From positions 6,982-70,981 of the forward strand of contig NZ_JAMQKA010000030.1 of NCBI RefSeq assembly GCF_031569985.1: DNA of 64,000 bases. The letters run 5' to 3'. Under the pieces are notes generated by a model. That model searched no databases. It worked only from the letters and a program-made list of their open reading frames with translations, and had not been told where the DNA came from. The DNA is from JAMQKA01 sp031569985. GTDB lineage: Bacteria; Bacteroidota; Rhodothermia; Balneolales; Balneolaceae. This document shows, one piece after another, positions 45,601 to 53,652 of the stretch. Made by a program: the position numbers and the translations under genes. Positions within the stretch are counted from its first letter, which is position 1; each line of letters begins with the position of its first letter.

Positions 45601-46266
45601 TTCGACACTTATCATTCCTACGGCCTGGCAACAATGGATGATATGTTGGCCAAATTTGATACTACCGGCACCTTGGTGGAAAAAGCCAACTACATGAAAA
45701 CCTCGTACATTGAAAACCGAGGAGATGGCACATTTGCTGTTACTCCACTGGAAGGCAAGCCGCAATGGGCACCGGTATATGGCTGTATTGCGGAAGATAT
45801 CAACAGCGACGGGAATCCCGACCTGGTGTTGGCCGGCAATGACTACGGAACAGAAATTGCCACAGGCCGTTATGATGCACTGAATGGTTTGGTTCTAATC
45901 GGACAAGGGGACGGTTCTTTTATTACAACTAATTTTGAAGAAAGCGGGTTTTTTGTTCCAGGAGATGCAAAAGTGCTGGTCAAACTTCGCGGTGCTGATG
46001 GCTCATTCCTGGTAGTGGCTGGACAAAATCGAGGACCGCTTAAAATGTTTTCCAATCAGCGAAATAGTGAATTTTTGCAGGTTAAGCCGATGGACGCGTC
46101 CGCCGTAATTACAACGAGCGACGGGAGTAGCCGGAAAGTTGAATTCTATTACGGATCTTCATTCCTGTCCTCTTCAAGTAGATTTATCACGCTTAACGAG
46201 GATATTGAATCGGTCACAGTTACTAACTATCAGGGAAGCACGAGAACCATTAGATTTGATGAGTAG
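42676..46266 (+). CDS. Giant FG-GAP/ASPIC-UnbV (CRTAC1-like) lipoprotein 2
   Basis: This paralogue of the preceding gene has the same order: lipobox (LALLLTSCSDGE), FG-GAP repeats, ASPIC/UnbV domain (NNYLRVRFNGRGQNTMGLGA to AHFGLGEADTVDQMTVTWRD) and FG-GAP repeats. Recurrent calcium loops are visible, such as DVNGDGLMDLYV, DFDNDGLRDIII and DFDRDGDLDLFVGG. It is about 1196 residues from the ATG at 42676. Another ATG lies two codons downstream, and a GTG at 42664 is also in frame. The pair apparently arose by tandem duplication, since position-by-position motifs match. Likely calcium-dependent beta-propellers. The ligand is unknown. Confidence 0.9.
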   Translation: MWMDDSNIWAVLCLLVLALLLTSCSDGETLFEQLPADQTGINFSNRVTSSEDFNIINYTNIYNGGGVAIADFDQNGLQDLFFTGNQVRNELYLNQGDFTFTNVTEQANVAGEERWSSGVAAADVNGDGLMDLYVCATTYNEPERRANLLYINQGLNDQGVPVFKEMSRQYNLADTTNTTMAAFFDYDRDGDLDLYLLVNKFTRNSSMDRYHEKMTQGESVTTDRLYRNEGADSLGHPYFRDVSDQAGILMEGFGLGVNVSDLNKDGWPDIYVANDFVTNEVVYMNNGDGTFTDRAGELFKHTVHASMGSDVADINNDMHPDVMMVDMRPEDNYRKKTMLQPNDYSAYINNEKYDYDYQYVRNQLQVYQGDHPETGLPLYSDVGMFAGISETDWSWTPSVSDFDNDGLRDIIITNGFPKDITDHDFADYIEEVYNYLSLDKILQRIPSVKLSNYAFKNTGDLKFEDVTADWGMKIPSFSNGAAQVDLDNDGDLDYVVSNINDSAFVFRNRQSELNPETNNYLRVRFNGRGQNTMGLGAVLEISYGDGKRQYHEHTTYRGYLSSIEPIAHFGLGEADTVDQMTVTWRDGSVEQLQNIPANQVLTVDAANAANPENTELKQASKGESNPLMQEITTERGIDYVHREHDFNDFGVQPLLLHKLSQYGPGLSVGDVNGDGLDDLYISGAFEYKGTFMVQQQDGTFQNEDLLEGNNPKNREEEMGSLFFDADGDGDQDLYITSGGYEHEFGDQAYQDRLFINENGRFLLEEEALPNYFRASSSTVNAADFDRDGDLDLFVGGRVYPHQYPKPVDSYLLENVTEEGNVQFKNVNSEKAPALNSLGMISDALWTDFDNDGWTDLILAGEWMSLRFLKNESGKLTDFTPKTGVADKKGWWNSICGGDFDKDGDTDYVAGNLGTNTHFKASDQYPVRMYGNDFDKNGEYDAIPSVYTENREGKIVEVPYHVKQDVRKQIRPVHSMFDTYHSYGLATMDDMLAKFDTTGTLVEKANYMKTSYIENRGDGTFAVTPLEGKPQWAPVYGCIAEDINSDGNPDLVLAGNDYGTEIATGRYDALNGLVLIGQGDGSFITTNFEESGFFVPGDAKVLVKLRGADGSFLVVAGQNRGPLKMFSNQRNSEFLQVKPMDASAVITTSDGSSRKVEFYYGSSFLSSSSRFITLNEDIESVTVTNYQGSTRTIRFDE

Positions 46267-46376
46267 CTGTTTGGCTTGAGATTAAATATAGGTTGGTTCG
46301 GATAAAGAAATACTTCGTGGTGCTCAGAGCCTTCTTTGAGCCTATTCGTGCAATTAACTCAGTTGTAATATTGAAA

Positions 46377-47936
46377 ATGAGACCAAATCAAACCTACCAC
46401 AGTATCCAGATTATTATACTGCTATTGGGCCTCTCTATTTTTTGGGGAAGCGTGGTTATCTATACTGGTTGTACAAATCAAAGAGAAAACTCTTCCGGGA
46501 GTGTAAGCAAAACAGGGAAAGAACTCTCCGATCTTTATTGCGGGTCGTGCCACCTTCCGGTCTCTGCCAATATGCTTGACAAGGAAACGTGGCTAAACCG
46601 CGTGCTACCGGTGATGGCCCCCAAGCTGGGTATCAACGTCTGGAGAGGAAATAAATACTATCCAACTGGTAGTAGTGGAGAGACCACGGTCTCGTTTGCA
46701 GAGTGGACTAAAATTGTGAACTATTTTGAGCGGGAAGCACCGGAGATCCTGCATTCTGCAGATAGACCAATGCCGCTGGTCGAACGTGGTGATCTGTTTA
46801 CAGTGCAGAAACCCTCTGTCAATGATACGATCCCTGCTGCAACAACAATGGTGAACATTGATTCACAATCCGGGTTCATTTACACATCTGATGCCAACGA
46901 AAACGCCTTGCTACAGTGGGATGATGATCTCCAGGCAACAACAGTTTTGTCGATGGCGTCGCCGGCGGTCAATCTCCATTTCTTGGGTGATTCTGATTCT
47001 TCCAGAGAGGCCGTTCTTACCAACATCGGGACCATGATAGCTGATGACATCTATCGCGGTGTAGTACAGCAGGTTAACCTTAGCACTGGAAAAGCGGACA
47101 CAGTGAAAGTAATAGATTCTGGGCTCAATAGGCCGCTCAGGGCATTGCCTGCCGATATGAATCAAGACGGGCGGGACGACTGGATTATCTGCGCATTTGG
47201 CCATGAGCACGGAGGGCTCTATCTCTACACACAAAACCAGGACCAAACATATACAAGAGAGACTATCCGTGGCGTACCGGGTGCAGAGGATTTGGTGATC
47301 GAGGATGTTAACAGCGACGGCTGGCCCGACTTGATGGTGTTGTTTGGCTATGACAATGAGGGAATCTGGCTGTTTTTGAATGACCGGGAGGGTGGATTTA
47401 CCATGGATAACCTGATGCGTTTCCCACCGGTATATGGAGTGACAAGTTTTGAGTGGACAGATATCAACGGGGACGGCCAAAAAGATATCATCCTCACCAA
47501 TGGGGATAATGCCGATTATTCGCCCGTTCTGAAGCCGTATCACGGCCTGCGGATTTATTTAGGCAACGGAGAGATGCAGTTCGAGGAATCCTATTTCTAT
47601 CCGTTAAACGGGACGACGCAAGCCTTGGTAAAAGACTTTGACAGTGATGGGGACAAAGATATCGCGACGATCTCATTTTTTGCTGACTTTGAGGCGAATC
47701 CTTCAGAGTCGTTTGTCTTGTTTGAAAACAGCGGGGATCTGGAGTTTCAGCCGCAATCAATTCCAGTTAGCCAGCATGGGCGTTGGATTACCATGGATGC
47801 CGGCGATATCGATGGGGATGGAGACCAGGATATCGTGTTGGGCAACTTCTCCCGTAAGTTTATGAGTGCATTTGAGGTTAATGCCACCTGGGATACTCAA
47901 ACGCCGTTTATCCTACTGGAAAATAACACACGGTAA
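46377..47936 (+). CDS. FG-GAP lipoprotein with c-type heme motif
   Basis: This 519-residue protein starts at the ATG encoding MRPNQTYHS. An open frame from a TTG at 46293 adds 28 residues but would bury the signal peptide. The lipobox is IYTGC (C32). A c-type cytochrome motif CGSCH (55-59) follows at once, with a possible Met ligand further on (VMAPKLG). FG-GAP repeats fill the rest (DMNQDGRDDWIICAFG, DVNSDGWPDLMVLFG, DIDGDGDQDIVLGN). The protein therefore couples a heme group to the same propeller type as its two neighbours. It is the last gene of the locus. A redox role at the cell surface is inference. Confidence 0.88.
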   Translation: MRPNQTYHSIQIIILLLGLSIFWGSVVIYTGCTNQRENSSGSVSKTGKELSDLYCGSCHLPVSANMLDKETWLNRVLPVMAPKLGINVWRGNKYYPTGSSGETTVSFAEWTKIVNYFEREAPEILHSADRPMPLVERGDLFTVQKPSVNDTIPAATTMVNIDSQSGFIYTSDANENALLQWDDDLQATTVLSMASPAVNLHFLGDSDSSREAVLTNIGTMIADDIYRGVVQQVNLSTGKADTVKVIDSGLNRPLRALPADMNQDGRDDWIICAFGHEHGGLYLYTQNQDQTYTRETIRGVPGAEDLVIEDVNSDGWPDLMVLFGYDNEGIWLFLNDREGGFTMDNLMRFPPVYGVTSFEWTDINGDGQKDIILTNGDNADYSPVLKPYHGLRIYLGNGEMQFEESYFYPLNGTTQALVKDFDSDGDKDIATISFFADFEANPSESFVLFENSGDLEFQPQSIPVSQHGRWITMDAGDIDGDGDQDIVLGNFSRKFMSAFEVNATWDTQTPFILLENNTR

Positions 47937-48024
47937 TTATAACGCAGAGCTACCCAGAGAAGCCCCCAAAGCTTCACAAAGTACTTTGATGATTTTTTAC
48001 CCAGTGGAAAGGCACAGCGAATGG

Positions 48025-48456
48025 TCAGTCCGAAAGAAGGGGATGTCGCCAGGTAGCAGCATATCCCAGCAGAGCACCCAGGCAGAGAATTCCCGGAGCC
48101 AAAAAGGGACTCGCGCCATAGAGAGACTCCCAAAATGCACCCATCGTGCTGATATTGGGACTGATCTCCACGGCAAAATCAAAGTTATGCTCCAGGTGTT
48201 GATACATGCCGAATATGCCGCCAATACCGACAATCCACATTACGTAGCGCAACCATTTGATAGAAGATTGGCTGGCTTTGCGAATTGCTATCAGCACGGT
48301 GATCAACCCTACCCCAGAAAGCACAAACGGCAGGTACTGGATTATAGCCTCGTAGTGCTCCAGGAAGACCAGTTCCAGGGCAGAGCCGGCAAAAATAAAG
48401 CCGGATAAGGACAGTAGAAAGCGCCGGTACTGCTGCTCTACGGATGGTTTACTCAT
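48025..48456 (-). CDS. Four-TM membrane protein of unknown function
   Basis: A 143-residue integral membrane protein with four predicted helices (near residues 12-30, 38-58, 68-88 and 113-133). It carries a charged, His-containing loop between helices 3 and 4 (MYQHLEHNFDFAVE). No family is recognised with confidence. Its start overlaps the stop of the HhH lipoprotein gene by 4 bp, a sign of translational coupling, so the two products may work together at the membrane. It converges with the cytochrome FG-GAP gene. Confidence 0.75.
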   Translation of the reverse strand: MSKPSVEQQYRRFLLSLSGFIFAGSALELVFLEHYEAIIQYLPFVLSGVGLITVLIAIRKASQSSIKWLRYVMWIVGIGGIFGMYQHLEHNFDFAVEISPNISTMGAFWESLYGASPFLAPGILCLGALLGYAATWRHPLLSD

Positions 48457-48971
48457 TCTGAGGCAAGATATTGTTCAGCTGTTGCTTGTTCCTCCTCAGT
48501 CACAAACTCGGAAAGCTGTTGCAGAAACGCATCGTTTGATTCAAAAGGTCGTGCCGAAATCAATTCATCGGCCTCGGAAGCTTCCAATCCGGGTATCTGC
48601 TGGAGAGTTGCTGCATCACACTCATTTGGATCGATAGGGACAAACACATACTCTTCGTAAGCGGCAACCTGATCTTGATCCACATATTTACCGATCTCTT
48701 TACGGAACTGGCTGATGCTCACATAAGGACGATACTCTTCAAATTCGTGCACCATATTGTCTCCGACCCCCGGAATAGCAAGGAAATCTTCTTCAGATGC
48801 CGTATTCAGGTTTAATTTCTGGCTGGGAGCAGCTTGAGAGATCGTTTGCTCGGCAGTAGAGCTTGATTCGTCAGAAGACTGGGTCTCTTGTTTTGAATTA
48901 CCACCGCACGCAATCAGTGAAAATGAAAGTAGCAGCGTAGCGAGTCCGGTTATAATATGTCGACTTTTCAT
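48453..48971 (-). CDS. Helix-hairpin-helix lipoprotein (ComEA-like repeats)
   Basis: A 172-residue lipoprotein with signal ATLLLSFSLIACGGNS and a Ser/Gln-rich spacer. Two helix-hairpin-helix-type units follow: LNLNTASEEDFLAIPGVGDN, which matches the ComEA HhH start LNxNTA, and the second, CDAATLQQIPGLEASEADEL. HhH modules bind DNA in ComEA, but the lipoprotein form may serve another role. It is translationally coupled to the four-TM protein, which could be a membrane partner. A DNA-uptake role is only a guess: no other competence gene is nearby. Confidence 0.82.
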   Translation of the reverse strand: MKSRHIITGLATLLLSFSLIACGGNSKQETQSSDESSSTAEQTISQAAPSQKLNLNTASEEDFLAIPGVGDNMVHEFEEYRPYVSISQFRKEIGKYVDQDQVAAYEEYVFVPIDPNECDAATLQQIPGLEASEADELISARPFESNDAFLQQLSEFVTEEEQATAEQYLASE

Positions 48972-49087
48972 GGATCTGTTTATCAGAGTTTGAGATTGTT
49001 AAATGGGTAAGTGAATTTATCAATATTTGCAGAAAATGCAATACCAGCATGCAATCTTCAGTATTGCATCAGATTTCTGAATGGGTG

Positions 49088-49789
49088 TTATGGGGATAAG
49101 GTTATTTCAGGCAACGCTTCAATTTTCCAAAGTCCCAGGCATTTGTCGCTGAATTTCCCATCCCCTTCCGTGCACTCTTCATTGATGAGTCGTTCCGGTG
49201 GTGGAAAGCTAAACGGTGCCTTCTGGAGGTTCAGTGGCCGCCAGTCGCCGGTACTGATGTCTTCATTTCGGTCACATTCAGTAAATGTTGTTGTAATTAA
49301 CCAAGTGATGGAACTTGTCTTCAGGTTTTGCACTGCTTTGGAAATACCTCTAAAAGACAGGTGCACCAGGCAGTCGCGGCACAAGATTAGATCGGCTTTT
49401 GGCAGGGGATCTGTGGTGAGATCAAGTACCTCAAACTCCTTGTTTGAATGCTGGAAATTATCCCGATTTTGACTGATCAGTTCCGGTACAATATCTGCGC
49501 CGATGTAGTGGTCTACCGGGAGGTCGAGGTCGGAAATCCAGCTAAGGTCACCACACGGTAGATCCAATAGTGTTCTGATCTTTAGATACTCCAACAGTTT
49601 AGGAAGTTCAGCTCTCAGGGTTTTTGTTTGATTGCTACCGGCCCCTTCACCGGAAATCGACTCCTCTCCCGCCCAGTGATTGCGCAGGTATATCTCCTGA
49701 AAGGTGGACCGAATATCTTGATCCTTGTCCCGCTTTTCTTTTTCAAAATGGCGTGGATCAAATGAAACCCATTGGCGACGATCTTCCAT
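49088..49789 (-). CDS. Class I SAM-dependent methyltransferase
   Basis: A 233-residue soluble protein. The SAM-binding motif I is LLDLPCGDLSWI, the acidic end of strand 2 is GADIVPELI, and a strand 4 motif is ADLILCRDCLVHLSF. The region around the C-terminal half (TWLITTTF) gives strand 5. A strongly charged N-terminus (RHFEKEKRDKDQDIR) precedes the fold. The substrate is unknown. It resembles small-molecule or sugar methyltransferases in length. It is a monocistronic gene. Confidence 0.85.
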   Translation of the reverse strand: MEDRRQWVSFDPRHFEKEKRDKDQDIRSTFQEIYLRNHWAGEESISGEGAGSNQTKTLRAELPKLLEYLKIRTLLDLPCGDLSWISDLDLPVDHYIGADIVPELISQNRDNFQHSNKEFEVLDLTTDPLPKADLILCRDCLVHLSFRGISKAVQNLKTSSITWLITTTFTECDRNEDISTGDWRPLNLQKAPFSFPPPERLINEECTEGDGKFSDKCLGLWKIEALPEITLSP

Positions 49790-49851
49790 ATTTTACACGG
49801 TTTAAGAATTGTAGTTAGGCAATTTGCATGTAACAAGCCCAAAAATTAGCC

Positions 49852-49965
49852 TGCTCACTGCTCACTGCTCACTGCTCACTGCTCACTGCTCACTGCTCAC
49901 TGCTCACTGCTCACTGCTCACTGCTCACTGCTCACTGCTCACTGCTCACTGCTCACTGCTCACTG
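49852..49965. repeat. Tandem repeat of the heptamer TGCTCAC, about 16 copies
   Basis: Perfect head-to-tail 7-bp units span 114 bp (16.3 units). The array overlaps the 3' end of the propeller gene read on the minus strand and supplies its last codons and stop. Confidence 0.97.
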
Positions 49966-51481
49966 AAATATCACCACTGTTGCTGACGAACGAAATATGT
50001 CTTCCATCAGGGGACCACGAGGGGACATTAATCGTACCCTGTCCGCCGTAAAGATAAGCAATTACTTTTGGCTCCCCGCCATCGAGCGGCATAATGCGAA
50101 GATAGACTCGTTTGTAAAATGGGTGATCTTCAGGGTCCACAGATTCGGAGTAGGAGAGAAACAACACTCGCTTTCCATCCGGGGAAATGTGGGGGAACCA
50201 GTTATTAAGCTTGTCATTTGTCAACTGTTCCTGCTCACTTCCATCCGGTTTCATCCGCCAGATCTCCATGCTGCCGGTGCGGGCCGAATTAAAGTAGATA
50301 TATTTTCCGTCGGGAGTATATTCTGATCCATCATCCAGGCTGGGATCAGTAGTCAGGCGTATCTCATCACCTCCTTCAACGGGTATCTTGTAGATGTCAT
50401 AGTTACCATCCCGGCCACCGGTGTAGGTCACAAACTTGTTGTCTGGAGACCACCCATGCAGGTAGGAAGGTCCCTTTGGCGTTACACGTTTTGGCACACC
50501 GCCGTCTGCCGGCATCGTGTAAATAATGGAAGCCCCGTCGGCATCTGCAGTATGGTGACTAATGCCGAGCATGCTGCCATCAAAAGTGAGCACATGGTCA
50601 TTGTTATTGTTGATGGCAAAATCGGTATCCAGGATTTCGGGCCGGTTTTCCTCCAGGTTATAATTGTAGAGCAATCCGTTGTGATTGTAGATCAGTTTTG
50701 ATCCGTCCGGAGTCCAGTTGGGTGCCTGCAGCGATTCATTGGACTGGTATAGAATTTTACGATGCCCGGTTTCCACCTCCATGACTTCCAGGTTGCTGCC
50801 AAGGTAATCCTGGTACGGCACCAACCCCTCCCACGCCGGTTTGATGATGCGAACGTTACGAAATCGGGCTTCTTCAATGACCTCCGGTTCATGGGAACAG
50901 ACGTAGATACCTACATAAACCTCATCACCCAGGTCAATATTTTTAACAGTGGTAGGGGTGAATTCATTACCAAACTTAGCTACTGACATGGTGAACGTGT
51001 TGCCCTCTCTTTCAAGCTGGATAACATCCGGGGCTTTGACAGGGGACTGTATCTCTTCGGTAGAGTCTCCCTTAGCCCGCCTAAACTGCAGGGAGGTGAG
51101 GCCATCGCCATGCACTGCGGCATTGACATGAGCTGAAGAGGAACCGAGACCAGACCGCACGATCCATCCTATTTTGCGGTGTGAATTTACTCCTTCCCCG
51201 ATAAATTCGGCGCGGGTATGTAGGATGAAATCCCCTGTCATTTTTCGATAAACATAGTGGAATTGGTCCTCGCTAAACCACATATTTTTCCCGGCACCAG
51301 ACAGGGTATGGACTTGATTTTCGCTGTCATACTCCACAGAACCGGCCAGGTGCGGATTCCCAATATCAGTATGCCCTTCAAATAGGCCCAGGTCCTGCAC
51401 TTGTGCCATACCGTTAGTTGTAACAAAAACCAGAAGTAATATTGCCAATGATATCGTCATCTTTCCTCTTAGATCCCTCAT
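49946..51481 (-). CDS. Secreted lectin-like plus TolB-type beta-propeller protein
   Basis: A 511-residue exported protein with signal peptide (MTISLAILLLVFVTTNGMAQ). An N-terminal jelly-roll of the DUF1349/LamG type (residues about 30-225, FHYVYRKMTGDFILHTRAEF) is followed by WD40/PD40 propeller blades (APNWTPDGSKLIYNHNG, LHGWSPDNKFVTYTGG, YTPDGKYIYFNSARTGSMEI, SWSPDGRHISFVSNS). The ORF extends upstream to 51538, but the signal peptide sets the start at 51481 or slightly later. The final residues VSSEQ and the stop come from the heptamer array, so the native C-terminus was probably replaced or shortened. It is in a cluster with cutC and the TIM-barrel gene. Confidence 0.85.
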   Translation of the reverse strand: MRDLRGKMTISLAILLLVFVTTNGMAQVQDLGLFEGHTDIGNPHLAGSVEYDSENQVHTLSGAGKNMWFSEDQFHYVYRKMTGDFILHTRAEFIGEGVNSHRKIGWIVRSGLGSSSAHVNAAVHGDGLTSLQFRRAKGDSTEEIQSPVKAPDVIQLEREGNTFTMSVAKFGNEFTPTTVKNIDLGDEVYVGIYVCSHEPEVIEEARFRNVRIIKPAWEGLVPYQDYLGSNLEVMEVETGHRKILYQSNESLQAPNWTPDGSKLIYNHNGLLYNYNLEENRPEILDTDFAINNNNDHVLTFDGSMLGISHHTADADGASIIYTMPADGGVPKRVTPKGPSYLHGWSPDNKFVTYTGGRDGNYDIYKIPVEGGDEIRLTTDPSLDDGSEYTPDGKYIYFNSARTGSMEIWRMKPDGSEQEQLTNDKLNNWFPHISPDGKRVLFLSYSESVDPEDHPFYKRVYLRIMPLDGGEPKVIAYLYGGQGTINVPSWSPDGRHISFVSNSGDISVSSEQ

Positions 51482-51574
51482 TTTATACCTGGCATGGATG
51501 AAAATTTGTTCGATGTAATAGAATCCCTCTGGAAACAATTTACGGTTTTAAAGGGGAACTCCAAGGAAGGGACA

Positions 51575-52297
51575 TCATGTCTGATGCACCAGGTCGCTCA
51601 CCAGTTTTTCTGAGGTGGATCCTTCCTCAAGTACACTGCTGTATGCGTGAAGCGATATAACAGCGTCACCCGGAAGTTCATTAACAATCATCTTGGCATT
51701 AGCAGGGGCAACACCGCCGCCTATTACGATTTCAATCCTGTTTTGTGCTTGTTTCACTAGCTTTCTGATCGTATCGATTCCTTCTAGGGCTGTCCCTTTT
51801 TTATTCCAGGGAATGCCCGATGTCAGCACACGATCTACACCTGTATCTATTAAACTGTCAAGGGCATCAGAGCTATTTGGCGTGGCGTCAAATGCACGGT
51901 GGAAGGAAGTCTTGAGGTTAAGTTCCCGGGCCTTGTGTACCAGTAATTTCAGGTTTGGATAATCTACGGCATGGTCATCTTCCTGAAGTACGCCAAAAAC
52001 CACACCGTCAGCTCCACATTTTGCAGCAATTTCAATTTGCTCCAGCATTTTATCAATCTCCTGTGAGCTATACGAGAAATCGCCCGCCCGCGGCCGAATC
52101 ATAACAAGCAATCCGGGCCGGTCTTGAAACGCTTCTCTTGCCACCTCAACGTGCTCCCTGGGAGGAGTAAGTCCATCCAGGTGCATGGCGCTGCAGAGCT
52201 CAACGCGGCTGGCCCCTCCCCGGTAAGCTGCTGAAACCGATTGCTGTACCACCTCATTACTTTCACTATTAACACATATCTCTACCTCAATACCCAT
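51575..52297 (-). CDS. cutC: CutC-family protein
   Basis: This 240-residue TIM-barrel protein is of the CutC family (PF03932). Typical stretches are EICVNSESNEVVQQSV, GASRVELCSAMHLDGLTP, VMIRPRAGDFSYSSQEIDKM, DGVVFGVLQEDDHAVD, LKTSFHRAFD, VDRVLTSGIPWNKKGTALEG and IVIGGGVAPANA. The family was named for copper homeostasis, but the role is disputed, and in Bacteroidota it often sits with sugar genes, as here. It lies between the TIM-barrel isomerase-like gene and the propeller gene, all in one direction. Confidence 0.93.
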   Translation of the reverse strand: MGIEVEICVNSESNEVVQQSVSAAYRGGASRVELCSAMHLDGLTPPREHVEVAREAFQDRPGLLVMIRPRAGDFSYSSQEIDKMLEQIEIAAKCGADGVVFGVLQEDDHAVDYPNLKLLVHKARELNLKTSFHRAFDATPNSSDALDSLIDTGVDRVLTSGIPWNKKGTALEGIDTIRKLVKQAQNRIEIVIGGGVAPANAKMIVNELPGDAVISLHAYSSVLEEGSTSEKLVSDLVHQT

Positions 52298-52334
52298 AAC
52301 ATCAGACCTGTGACTTTCTGACCTTCGACCTTAT

Positions 52335-53282
52335 CTACACTCCGGCTTCTTCGATAACGGAAAGCGTTTTCTGCAACCCGGTTTGGGCCACTTGCTGCAG
52401 GTCGCGATCCCAGTAGTTGGGATTATAGAGCTCCAGTGATACACAGCCTTTATAACCAGTTTCTTTTAGATCTTTCAGTATTTTTGTGAGTGGCAGTACC
52501 CCATCACCGGGAAAGACACGGTGTTCATCCCCCAACTCATCAGCAGCAGGAGAGCCCGGGGCGTCAGCAAACTGAAATATGGCGATAGAGCTTCCATCGA
52601 GTTTCGAAAGTCCATTGAATCCTCCCTCGCTGATATACATGTGAAACGTGTCCGGGATGATAAGCGCTTCCGGGTGGTTGGAATCGAGGGCCACGGCTGT
52701 TGCCTGCCCAAGCGTTTTTAGTGGGAAGAATTTTACAAAGACAATGGCAGGCTTGATACCGTAGTCGTTAAGGCCGATTTCAACGATATCATGGTAGCGA
52801 TCTGCGACCCATTGCAGATCATAGTTCTCACCCACCGTATTCGGGATGGTCTGGATATGCTCCGAGCCGATATCCGCTGCCATACGCATCCTGCGACGGG
52901 TATCTTCCAGCGATTCCTCCCACTCTTTTTGCGTAGGTGGCAGCGCGTTCCACAGACCGATCACGCTCGGCACAAACAGGCCGCGCTCCTTGATCTCTTT
53001 GCCCAGAGCTTTAAGGTCGCCTCCCTCTTCTTCATACTCCTGCAGCTCGCCATCCCAGGGTTCAATCGCATCGAAACCAGCTTTATCTGCAATTTCTACT
53101 TTCTCTTTCAACGAAGCGGGACGGATAGTAGCCGTATCCAGGCAGATCGGCCACGGGCTTTTACCTCTCTGGTAGCGGTGGTTATCTGGTTCCCTGTTTT
53201 GTGCTTTTGCATCTGCTTCTCCCGGTAGGGCACTGCCAAGCAACCCTGCCGCACCAAGTTCTAAGAATAATCGTCGTTTCAT
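52335..53282 (-). CDS. Sugar phosphate isomerase/epimerase-like TIM barrel (exported)
   Basis: A 315-residue protein of the xylose-isomerase-like TIM-barrel family. The N-terminus (MKRRLFLELGAAGLLGSAL) is a Tat-type signal with twin Arg. The barrel has LKEKVEIADKAGFDAIEPWD, RMRMAADIGSEHIQTIPNT, DSNHPEALIIPDTFHMYISE and GYKGCVSLELYNPNYWDRDL. The acidic and His metal-ligand positions (Glu in DAIEPW, Asp in PDTFHMY, His in FHMY, Glu in SLELYN) look intact. The substrate is unknown, and a periplasmic sugar or inositol conversion is inferred. It is the first gene of a three-gene cluster. Confidence 0.88.
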   Translation of the reverse strand: MKRRLFLELGAAGLLGSALPGEADAKAQNREPDNHRYQRGKSPWPICLDTATIRPASLKEKVEIADKAGFDAIEPWDGELQEYEEEGGDLKALGKEIKERGLFVPSVIGLWNALPPTQKEWEESLEDTRRRMRMAADIGSEHIQTIPNTVGENYDLQWVADRYHDIVEIGLNDYGIKPAIVFVKFFPLKTLGQATAVALDSNHPEALIIPDTFHMYISEGGFNGLSKLDGSSIAIFQFADAPGSPAADELGDEHRVFPGDGVLPLTKILKDLKETGYKGCVSLELYNPNYWDRDLQQVAQTGLQKTLSVIEEAGV

Positions 53283-53605
53283 AAATCCCTTTTATAATTA
53301 ATTAGTTTATTTCAGCTGACTGTGCCATAGCTTTATCCCTTGAACGATTACTAAAATAGTATTTAATGGAAAGTATGAAAGGCCTACAATCAACTTTAAA
53401 CAATGTTTTACTAAAAAAGTAGATGATAAGATAGGTTATTCGCCAGGAGCCTGTACCGACCGCTGCAGGTGGAGAACTCATGTATAAATTTAAAGGTCCT
53501 TCTTGGAGCCGCAACTGACCGAAGGATTTCGGGAGATTGATTACTATGTTTTTAATCCAAATTGGTTATCTAGGCTCATGTAGCTCGCTTATGGGAAACA
53601 AATAA
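53283..53605. other. Intergenic, no gene seen
   Basis: AT-rich sequence upstream of the TIM-barrel gene. It must contain its promoter. No repeat or RNA is recognised. Confidence 0.4.
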
Positions 53606-53631
53606 GGCCCGATGAATTATTTCATCGGGCC
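53606..53631 (-). terminator. Terminator of the ArsI/CadI-like gene
   Basis: A 10-bp stem (GGCCCGATGA/TCATCGGGCC) with a 6-base loop is followed on the minus strand by TTATTTG, 22 bp after the stop codon. Confidence 0.7.
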
Positions 53632-53652
53632 ATTGATGATGATTTCCCAACC

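Noticed and set aside
49852..49965. CRISPR array
   Set aside because: Units are 7 bp with no spacers, and no cas genes are present.
49824..50051. ORF with repeated LLTAHCS peptide
   Set aside because: Simply the heptamer array read on the plus strand. It has no start signal or domain.
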